DNA of 6,115 nt, from contig CALFHQ010001010.1 in the NCBI GenBank assembly GCA_937876385.1, positions 1 to 6,115 of the forward strand. Reading direction: 5' to 3'. Position numbers and translations under genes: made by a program. The notes under the pieces were generated by a model. The model was not told the origin of the DNA and searched no databases. It saw nothing but the letters and a program-made list of their open reading frames with translations. This stretch comes from an uncultured Pseudomonadota bacterium. Its GTDB lineage: Bacteria; Myxococcota_A; UBA9042; CAIXZC01. This document shows positions 1-4,942 of this stretch, piece by piece. Position 1 is the first letter of the stretch. Every line of letters begins with the position of its first letter.

Positions 1-342
1 CACCTCGGCTCGGGCTCCTTTCTTCATGCCGTCATAAGAGAAGTCGCTCACTGCGGCCTTGTCGGGAACCGGCAGGAGAATCTCCGCCTCCTGGGCCCTG
101 GAGCCGGGATTGGAGAGGTGTATCACCAGGAAGGTGGAGGCAACCGTTTCCCGAACCTCAACTCGGGCTTCCACCGAAGAGACATGCACGGGGAGCGGCC
201 GATGAGGACGCATGGGAGGAGCTTGGGGAATAATGAAGTTCGGATTCAAGGGTCTCCCCTGCCAGTTGGATGGCTGCCCGAACGACATGGAAGGGATTAG
301 AAGAAGCAACGAGGCGAGGAGCAAACAAGGTCTGATTCTCAT
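1..342 (-). CDS. Exported VIT-domain protein, N-terminal part (cut by window edge)
   Basis: The frame is open for 114 codons from ATG at 342 to the window edge, so the 3' part is missing. The N terminus is a clear Sec signal peptide: positive residues (MRIRP), a leucine-rich core at about residues 6-18, and a likely cleavage after SFG or nearby. A proline-rich linker follows (about 30-52). From about residue 53 the pattern VSSVEARVEVRETVASTF, then LSNPGSRAQEAEILLPVPD and AAVSDF, matches the start of a VIT (vault protein/inter-alpha-trypsin inhibitor) domain: paired beta strands, an N-P/G turn, EAE then a hydrophobic LPVP, and AAV.DF. Bacterial VIT proteins usually continue into a von Willebrand A domain and act at the cell surface or in the periplasm; whether this one does lies outside the window. 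A GGAG Shine-Dalgarno (350-353) lies seven bases before the ATG, supporting the start. It is on the same strand as the DUF362 gene, 151 bp downstream of it, and may have its own promoter. Function unknown. Confidence 0.8.
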   Translation of the reverse strand, partial: MRIRPCLLLASLLLLIPSMSFGQPSNWQGRPLNPNFIIPQAPPMRPHRPLPVHVSSVEARVEVRETVASTFLVIHLSNPGSRAQEAEILLPVPDKAAVSDFSYDGMKKGARAEV

Positions 343-361
343 GACGATTCTCCACTGGCTG

Positions 362-383
362 AGTCTGTCATAAGAAGCAGACT
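362..383. repeat. Small inverted repeat upstream of the VIT gene
   Basis: Arms AGTCTG (362-367) and CAGACT (378-383) are perfectly complementary around a 10-base loop, ending 20 bp upstream of the VIT-protein start codon. If transcribed it would be a weak leader hairpin; as DNA it could be an operator. The rest of the 343-493 spacer holds two more minor dyads: GGTGT/ACACC at 402-414, and TTGATT/AATCAA at 467-481 just past the DUF362 stop. Neither is followed by a T-run, so I call no intrinsic terminator. Six-base arms are expected by chance at this frequency, so any role is speculative. Confidence 0.2.
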
Positions 384-493
384 ACCAGCTTTAACCGTCC
401 AGGTGTGTAACACCCCGGTAACAGAGAAGGCAGCGCAAAGCACGCAGCCGCATTCCCAAACCCTGTTTGATTGTGAATCAACCAGATCCCTGT

Positions 494-1978
494 CTAGATC
501 TCGTATTCCAGGCGGTCATACCCCCGAGGAGCGGTCAACTCGATATGACCTCTCCACCCGCTGGTGGGTCGAATAAGCAGTCCCGGGATATCTTCGAACT
601 CGGCGAGTTCGCCTTGAAGAATCGCCTTGACCTGGTGTGCACTGAAGGCGACGAGGGGGTGACTTGACAGGGCGAAGGCGTTTCGAATGGAGGGGATCTT
701 GAGGTAGTCGAATCCCACCACCAGAGAGGCCAGCATATCCACGGAGACGGGGTTTCTGCCGGCAAGAACGTAGCCGACCCGAGCGGGAATGGGCTCCAGC
801 GGTGCCTCGCCTTGGCCGGCTTGAACCGCATCCATGATGGTGAGGTACTTCCTGGGCCGTGCAATTTTCGACATCCGTCCGTAGGAACCGGCGTACAGAA
901 GCACGCGATTCATGTCGAGAATCGTTCGCCACATGGAGTCGTTTCCGTACCACCCACCGTCTCGATAGGGGTTGCTTCCCAGGATCCCGTCAATGACATC
1001 CTCCCCCGAACTGGAGAGGCTCTCGTGCCTCCTTACCTGGGTCGATCTTCCCGGTTCTTTTCGGAAGAGCACCTTTGACAGGATGGACCGGAACATCGAG
1101 AGGGAAGCGTAGGCATCGGCATCCTGCTCGGTACATCGGGCGACGTCGTGAGGGAGGAAGTCAGCATGGCCGTTGATCCCCACCATGTTCTCCAGAGCCC
1201 CTCCCATTCCTGCCTTGCAGTGGGTTCTCAGTTTTGGAAGGTTGATTACAAAGTCTGCCTCGAGTACTGGTTTGGCGATGAGATAGGTGTGGCGCCCGTT
1301 CCCGTGGGGAGCTCCCAGCGCCCGCATGGAGCGCTTGCTGGGTAGAGGCGTTCTCCACTGCCCGTCGGCCAGATGGTGGAGCGACAAGTGGTCCAACACC
1401 ACTTCGACGTGACCACACTGTTCGTGCTTTCCGACGGGTTCGACCACCTGCAGCATCCCACTTCGGCCACTCATGTTCTTGACCGCCCGAAAATCTACGG
1501 TGCGAAGGGGGATCCCCCGTCGACCGTAGAAGTGCTGTATCTGGTCCCAGCCCGCCGCTGCCTTGGCTTGTCCGAAGTCGGTTCCCAGGAGTGGCGCATC
1601 TCCGAGAATGACGGGACTGCGCCCCTGGGTAGCGATGTATACATAGTCGAGAACAGCTCGAATCAGAGAGCCGTGGGTAACCGCGCAGTCGATGTTAGCG
1701 ACCGCCTCGAAATGTTGCATCAAGTCCGGCTTGACCACGACCGTCTGCCCCGGCTCGACGAATTCTCCCAGGGGGTTCCACTCTGGAGTTCCAAAATGTT
1801 CGGCGTCGAGCCTCATGTGTTGGAAGACGGAGCGAACTGCTTGGTAGACGGCATTGGGCTTGCTGGAGATATGGTCGAAGGGGTACTCGGGGTACGCCTC
1901 CCCTGGTGAGAAGTAGTCTGTCGCTTCCGGATATCCCTGTGGACCTGTTCGTTCCAAGAACACTCTCTTTCCTCTCAT
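494..1978 (-). CDS. DUF362 domain-containing protein
   Basis: A 494-residue protein recognisable as DUF362, a family without an established reaction. Visible family landmarks are: PGQTVVVKPDLM (about 76-87, the family's VVVKPN block); SLIRAVLDYV and VILGDAP (about 104-129); ADFVINLPKLRTH (241-253) followed by KAGMGGALENMVGI (255-268, the PKlKtH...GalKN core); and IMDAVQAGQGEAP plus LAGRNPVSVDMLASLVVGF (381-423, the usual acidic and NPV.VD segment). There is no signal peptide, no membrane helix and no CxxCxxC ferredoxin cluster, which some DUF362 proteins carry. I chose ATG 1978 because GAGGTG lies four bases upstream; an in-frame ATG at 1993 (499 residues, GAGG seven bases upstream) is nearly as good, but its ribosome site would sit in the hairpin at 1994-2009. 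The open frame continues to 2164, which would overlap mutY and shows no family similarity. Stop TAG at 494-496. Same strand as mutY, 110 bp downstream of it. Substrate and pathway unknown; larger DUF362 proteins are sometimes seen near surface-polysaccharide genes, but nothing here supports that. Confidence 0.85.
   Translation of the reverse strand: MRGKRVFLERTGPQGYPEATDYFSPGEAYPEYPFDHISSKPNAVYQAVRSVFQHMRLDAEHFGTPEWNPLGEFVEPGQTVVVKPDLMQHFEAVANIDCAVTHGSLIRAVLDYVYIATQGRSPVILGDAPLLGTDFGQAKAAAGWDQIQHFYGRRGIPLRTVDFRAVKNMSGRSGMLQVVEPVGKHEQCGHVEVVLDHLSLHHLADGQWRTPLPSKRSMRALGAPHGNGRHTYLIAKPVLEADFVINLPKLRTHCKAGMGGALENMVGINGHADFLPHDVARCTEQDADAYASLSMFRSILSKVLFRKEPGRSTQVRRHESLSSSGEDVIDGILGSNPYRDGGWYGNDSMWRTILDMNRVLLYAGSYGRMSKIARPRKYLTIMDAVQAGQGEAPLEPIPARVGYVLAGRNPVSVDMLASLVVGFDYLKIPSIRNAFALSSHPLVAFSAHQVKAILQGELAEFEDIPGLLIRPTSGWRGHIELTAPRGYDRLEYEI
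1494..1530. repeat. 37-bp near-perfect inverted repeat inside the DUF362 gene
   Basis: The left arm TCTACGGTGCGAAGGGGGA (1494-1512) and right arm TCCCCCGTCGACCGTAGA (1513-1530) are complementary except for one extra G (1502) and one mismatch (A1506 against G1519): 17 pairs in total. The centre is the palindrome GGGGGATCCCCC (1507-1518). In the DUF362 mRNA it would fold as eight pairs, a one-base bulge, three pairs, a mismatch, and four G-C pairs closing a GAUC tetraloop. It encodes roughly FYGRRGIPLRTVD (residues 150-162), within a stretch that looks conserved in the family, so it does not break the protein. The two arms end abruptly on both sides. No function is known. Confidence 0.75.
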
Positions 1979-1993
1979 CGCACACCTCACCAT

Positions 1994-2009
1994 GGTGCGG
2001 CCTCGCACC
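1994..2009. promoter_or_regulatory. Hairpin at the DUF362 gene start
   Basis: GGTGCG (1994-1999) and CGCACC (2004-2009) form a perfect 6-bp GC-rich stem around the loop GCCT, ending directly next to the alternative ATG at 1993. A second dyad, the 10-bp palindrome CACCATGGTG (1988-1997), overlaps it and contains that ATG, so two mutually exclusive folds are possible. If transcripts begin upstream, the stem would hide the GAGG that serves ATG 1993 while leaving GAGGTG for ATG 1978 free. There is no T-run on the minus strand after it, so it is not a convincing terminator for mutY. A regulatory role is inference only. Confidence 0.35.
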
Positions 2010-2012
2010 TGT

Positions 2013-2018
2013 TTTATA
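2013..2018 (-). promoter_or_regulatory. Possible -10 element for the DUF362 gene
   Basis: On the minus strand TATAAA occurs in an AT-rich stretch (about 2011-2045) between mutY and the DUF362 gene, about 35 bp upstream of the chosen start. It matches TATAAT at five of six positions. No convincing -35 hexamer lies 16-18 bp upstream (the 17-bp position reads AAAACG), so this is weak support for separate transcription of the DUF362 gene. A start site about seven bases downstream would fall inside the hairpin at 1994-2009 and give a leader of about 28 bases to ATG 1978. Confidence 0.25.
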
Positions 2019-2088
2019 AGTCGTTGATTTTGCTTCGTTTTTGGTCGGGTTTCCCCTTTAGAGAGGATAGGCACCGGGGCAAAAGGAT

Positions 2089-3165
2089 TCAACCCCGGTC
2101 GGTTTCCATCGAATCCAAATTGTCCTTGAGCACCCTGAGAATCCGTGCGTTGGCAGCAGGCCACGGGTAATTCGAGAAGTTCTCCGGGACTTCCCAGGTG
2201 AACTCATCGGCGCCGATGGCTTTGGGGGTTCCAGAGAGCAGGGAACACCAGAAGACGTGCAGAGTGATTCGGAAATGTGAGTATGCATGCTTCACTTCGA
2301 CGAGCTTGTTCCCCACCGAGATTTCCACACCCAGTTCCTCTTGAAACTCTCTGGCGAGGGCCTGCTCGGGGTTCTCTCCTTCCTCGATGTGCCCCCCCGG
2401 AAACTCCCACAACCCGCCCAACAGTCCTCCTCCTCGCCGTCTCTGGATAAGAATCTGCCCCTGATTTCGGAGGACTCCGACGGCGATGTGATGGTGAGGA
2501 AGGACCTTTTTCTGGGGTCTGGCCGGGATCTGGGAGCGAAGATTGTCTCGAAGGGCGACACAGTCGGAAGCGACGGGGCAGTTGTGGCAATGGGGTGTTG
2601 TGGGAGTGCACACGGTGGCCCCGAGATCCATCAGTCCCTGGTTGTGATCCCCTGGGTTTGCGGCCTCGTGGATCCATTCCTCAGCGTGATTCCAGAGGGT
2701 CCGCATCGTCGTTGCTGCCGTGAGGGGTTCGGCGATACCAAAGCGCCGGGCTAAGACCCGCTTCACATTTCCATCCATGACCGGAGTGGGCGTTCCAAAG
2801 CAGATTGAGAGGATGGAGCCTGCAGTGCTGCGACCGATTCCCGGAACAGACATGGCTTCCTTTAAGGTAGTGGGGAACTCTCCGCCAAACTCCTCAAAGA
2901 CGACCCGGGCCCCTTTGTGGAGGTTTCTGGCTCGACTGTAGTATCCCAGCCCCTGCCACACCATCAGGACATCATCGATGGTCCCGTTGGCCAACTCCCG
3001 CACTCCTGGAAATCGGGCCAAGAAACGGTCGTAGTACCCCAACACCGTCTCCACACGAGTCTGCTGAAGCATGATCTCCGAGACCCACACGGGGTATGGT
3101 TCGGTGCTTCGACGCCATGGCAACGTCCGTTGATGTTCCTGATACCAGCGCTCTACTGCGTTCAC
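2089..3165 (-). CDS. mutY: A/G-specific adenine DNA glycosylase with intact C-terminal Nudix box
   Basis: MutY removes adenine mispaired with 8-oxoguanine, starting base excision repair in the cytoplasm. The protein is 358 residues, a normal length. In order: LPWR and the WVSEIMLQQTRV segment with catalytic Glu30; GLGYYSRARNLH (72-83); the helix-hairpin-helix VPGIGRSTAG (108-117); catalytic Asp131 in MDGNVKRVLAR; the iron-sulfur ligands C186-x6-C193-x2-C196-x5-C202; then a C-terminal MutT-like domain from about 224. That domain retains a 295-YSH-297 motif matching the FSH loop that reads 8-oxoguanine. It also has a complete Nudix signature G258-x5-E264-x7-REFQEELGV (to 280), whose catalytic residues are lost in E. 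coli MutY. It may therefore also hydrolyse an oxidised nucleotide such as 8-oxo-dGTP; this is inferred. Translation starts at GTG 3165, five bases after a perfect AGGAGGTG. The frame is open upstream to 3414, but that part lies antisense in coaE and has no family similarity. Divergent from coaE. Confidence 0.96.
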   Translation of the reverse strand: MNAVERWYQEHQRTLPWRRSTEPYPVWVSEIMLQQTRVETVLGYYDRFLARFPGVRELANGTIDDVLMVWQGLGYYSRARNLHKGARVVFEEFGGEFPTTLKEAMSVPGIGRSTAGSILSICFGTPTPVMDGNVKRVLARRFGIAEPLTAATTMRTLWNHAEEWIHEAANPGDHNQGLMDLGATVCTPTTPHCHNCPVASDCVALRDNLRSQIPARPQKKVLPHHHIAVGVLRNQGQILIQRRRGGGLLGGLWEFPGGHIEEGENPEQALAREFQEELGVEISVGNKLVEVKHAYSHFRITLHVFWCSLLSGTPKAIGADEFTWEVPENFSNYPWPAANARILRVLKDNLDSMETDRG

Positions 3166-3170
3166 CGGCG

Positions 3171-3178
3171 CACCTCCT
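3171..3178 (-). promoter_or_regulatory. Ribosome binding site deciding the mutY start
   Basis: On the minus strand AGGAGGTG, a full match to the anti-Shine-Dalgarno sequence, lies five bases (CGCCG) before GTG 3165. It fixes the mutY start at a GTG codon and excludes the much longer upstream open frame. The strong site probably compensates for the weaker GTG start. Confidence 0.85.
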
Positions 3179-3207
3179 GCCGCCACGGTGCCAGAAAGAT
3201 TCGACGG

Positions 3208-3236
3208 TGTACAGGAAACGACACCCAATGTATGAT
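3208..3236 (+). promoter_or_regulatory. Candidate sigma-70-type promoter for coaE and the SDR gene
   Basis: In the 99-bp spacer between the divergent mutY and coaE starts, TGTACA (3208-3213, four of six against TTGACA) and TATGAT (3231-3236, five of six against TATAAT) are separated by the ideal 17 bases. The predicted transcript would begin near 3243, about 22 bases before the coaE ATG, and include the GAGGG ribosome site (3251-3255). I found no equally good promoter for mutY on the other strand. This is pattern matching only, and the organism's sigma factor preferences are unknown. Confidence 0.4.
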
Positions 3237-3264
3237 GGGACCAACGAATAGAGGGCATCCAGAG

Positions 3265-3885
3265 ATGAAACAGTGGACCATCGGACTCACCGGCGGCCTT
3301 GCATCGGGAAAATCCACCGTGGGTCGTCTCCTGCGGGAAGACGGATTCCCCGTCGTGGACACCGACGTCGTGGGCCATGAACTGTTGGAAGGAAGGAAAT
3401 CCGCTGTGGTACAAGCGTTGGTGGGCGCGTTTGGAGCGAGCATCCTGATAGACGATGTGGTCTCCAGGCCGTTGCTGGCGCAGCGGGTCTTTGGCGATTC
3501 GTCAGCAAAGGCGACGCTGGAAGCCATCCTCCATCCCGCCATTGAAAAGACGACTTGGGACCGAATCGGGCAGTTGCACGAAGAGGGTCAGGAGGTCGTG
3601 GTAGTGGAGGTTCCGCTCCTGGTAGAGGTCGGTTGGGATGCCCGAATGGACAAGGTTCTGGTGGTAGACTGCCCTGAGGCGGTGCAGATTTCCCGCTATG
3701 TGGAACGCACCGGAGACACCCCTGAGAGCGCTCGAAAGCGCATGGATGCCCAGGCGACCCGGGGAGACCGGCTGCGTGTGGCGGATTTCGTCATCGACAA
3801 TTCTCAGGGAATGGAGCACTTGAGAAACGAAGTTCGTCGAGCCTCAACTTGGTTGCGCGCGTTGAACAACAAGAGGGAGAAATAG
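3265..3885 (+). CDS. coaE: Dephospho-CoA kinase
   Basis: CoaE phosphorylates the 3'-hydroxyl of dephospho-CoA with ATP, the last step of coenzyme A synthesis, in the cytoplasm. The protein is 206 residues, typical for the family. Visible motifs: the Walker A loop in GLTGGLASGKST (7-18, with Lys16); VVDTD (30-34), the substrate-binding D-x-D region; ILHP (88-91); VEVPLLVE (114-121), the family's dvPLLfE block; and the C-terminal KRMDAQATRGDRLRVADFVI (158-177) with the Arg and AD.viDN signature. ATG 3265 is preferred because the protein then begins directly with the MKQWTIGLTGG family start. In-frame ATGs at 3232 and 3235 would add an unconserved 10-11 residue tail, and 3232 overlaps the candidate -10 element. 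GAGGG lies nine bases upstream. It is the first gene of a likely two-gene operon, followed after two bases by the SDR gene. Confidence 0.96.
   Translation: MKQWTIGLTGGLASGKSTVGRLLREDGFPVVDTDVVGHELLEGRKSAVVQALVGAFGASILIDDVVSRPLLAQRVFGDSSAKATLEAILHPAIEKTTWDRIGQLHEEGQEVVVVEVPLLVEVGWDARMDKVLVVDCPEAVQISRYVERTGDTPESARKRMDAQATRGDRLRVADFVIDNSQGMEHLRNEVRRASTWLRALNNKREK
3873..3879 (+). promoter_or_regulatory. Ribosome binding site of the SDR gene inside the coaE 3' end
   Basis: GAGGGAG lies eight bases before ATG 3888, within the last codons of coaE (NNKREK). It supports the 3888 start over the open frame that reaches back to 3849, and it points to translational coupling between coaE and the SDR gene. 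Confidence 0.6.
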
Positions 3886-3887
3886 AC

Positions 3888-4940
3888 ATGTCGGTGAAGT
3901 CAAACCTGGTGACCGGATATCCCAACTTCGTAGCAAGACAACTGATTGAGCGGCTCCTCGATTCAGAGGAACGGGTCTTTATTCTTCTCCAGGATAAGCA
4001 TATCGAGCAAGCTCGGAAGGAATACCGTGGGAAGAAGGACTCGGTGGTGTTGTGCACGGGAGACGTCATCAACATGCACCTGGGGCTCTCGGGGGATGAG
4101 GTAAAGCAGATTCGCAACGACGTCGAGGTGGTCTACCATATGGCCGGCACCTACCACCTGGCCAGCAGTGAAGAGGAGATGCACCTCATCAACGTCGAAG
4201 GCACCCGCAACGTCGTCGACTTCGCCGCCGAGATTCCCAACTTGAAGCGTTTTCTCCACTACTCCACGGCGTTTGTGTCAGGGGGACGGGAAGGGGTGGT
4301 CCTGGAAGACGAACTGACCCAACCGCAGCGTTTCCGCAACCCCTTCGAGGAGACCAAGTTTCGAGCTGAGCAGTACGTTCGACGGCACATGGATGCCCTC
4401 CCCATTTCAGTGGTGAGACCTTCCCTGATTGTGGGGCATTCGCAGACGGGGTTGGTGGACCGATTCGACGGCCCGTACATGTTTATCTATGTTCTGGTGA
4501 ACCTCCCCGTGGACATCCCCCTACCCCTGGTCGGCAAGGGACAGTATCCCCTCAATATGGTGCCGGTGGACTATGTGACGGCGTGCATGACAAACATCGC
4601 CAACAGTCCAGAAGCGGTGGGGCGAACGTTCCACCTGGTGGATCTAAACCCCCTCCCAGCCCGCCGTGCCTTTGAGATTCTGGCTCAGTTGGCCCATCGC
4701 AAGGCTCCCCGAGGTTCCATCCCCACCAACCTGGCCACTGCTCTGATGAAGATGCCGGGATTGGAGCGCGCCTGGAGAACTCCTCGACTGTTTGTGGAGA
4801 CCATGAATCAGTTGGTCATTTACAACGCCATGAATGCAACGGAAGTCTGCGGAGAAGCGGGGATCATCTGCCCGCCTTTCCCGACGTACGCTGCTAACCT
4901 GGTTGAATTCATGAAGAAACGGGGCCGCAAGGGGCTATAG
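3888..4940 (+). CDS. Extended SDR / NAD-dependent epimerase-like protein with altered active site
   Basis: A 350-residue Rossmann-fold protein of the extended short-chain dehydrogenase/reductase type, closest in feel to the NAD_binding_4 (thioester or acyl reductase-like) group. Visible: the first strand and TG of the cofactor loop (SNLVTGYPNFVARQL, 5-19); CTGDV (56-60); HMAGTYHL (84-91, the HxAA-type motif); LINVEGTRNVVDFA (100-113); the YSTAFVSG segment with the catalytic-type serine (125-132); VVRPSLIVG (175-183); and MVPVDYV (224-230), typical of the family. Two departures stand out: the TGxxGFxG loop reads TGYPNFVA, and the YxxxK tyrosine is Phe153 (FEETK, Lys157 kept), confirmed by the codon TTC. 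The enzyme may therefore be non-redox or use another acid. It has no signal peptide or clear membrane helix; residues about 197-216 are hydrophobic but proline-rich. ATG 3888 is two bases after the coaE stop. Product and substrate unknown; linkage to CoA synthesis makes a CoA-thioester substrate an attractive but untested guess. Confidence 0.82.
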   Translation: MSVKSNLVTGYPNFVARQLIERLLDSEERVFILLQDKHIEQARKEYRGKKDSVVLCTGDVINMHLGLSGDEVKQIRNDVEVVYHMAGTYHLASSEEEMHLINVEGTRNVVDFAAEIPNLKRFLHYSTAFVSGGREGVVLEDELTQPQRFRNPFEETKFRAEQYVRRHMDALPISVVRPSLIVGHSQTGLVDRFDGPYMFIYVLVNLPVDIPLPLVGKGQYPLNMVPVDYVTACMTNIANSPEAVGRTFHLVDLNPLPARRAFEILAQLAHRKAPRGSIPTNLATALMKMPGLERAWRTPRLFVETMNQLVIYNAMNATEVCGEAGIICPPFPTYAANLVEFMKKRGRKGL

Positions 4941-4942
4941 GT

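Noticed and set aside
158..355. 65-codon minus-strand open frame over the VIT gene start
   Set aside because: It is the same strand but a different frame from the signal peptide plus VIT frame, which has the ribosome site and the domain pattern.
467..481. TTGATT-GTG-AATCAA dyad just past the DUF362 stop as a terminator
   Set aside because: It is a six-base, mostly A/T stem without a following T-run on the minus strand, so too weak to call.
1373..1909. Long plus-strand open frame of 178 codons opposite the DUF362 gene
   Set aside because: It lies wholly antisense to a gene with clear family motifs, shows no recognisable domain and has no good ribosome site. It is a shadow of codon bias.
1979..2164. 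Upstream extension of the DUF362 frame into the 3' end of mutY
   Set aside because: The added residues have no DUF362 similarity and the ATG at 2164 lies inside mutY. Starts at 1978 or 1993 have ribosome sites.
2205..2218. Perfect 14-bp palindrome CATCGGCGCCGATG in mutY
   Set aside because: It encodes ordinary residues (AIGAD) and a palindrome of this length is expected by chance about once in a few windows of this size; no second copy was seen.
2917..3264. Upstream extension of the coaE frame across the mutY start
   Set aside because: CoaE begins canonically at 3265 just before its P-loop. The upstream frame is antisense to mutY and crosses the intergenic promoter region.
3166..3414. 83-codon N-terminal extension of MutY overlapping coaE antisense
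   Set aside because: The AGGAGGTG site and GTG at 3165 give a protein of normal MutY length; the extension has no MutY similarity and would run into coaE.
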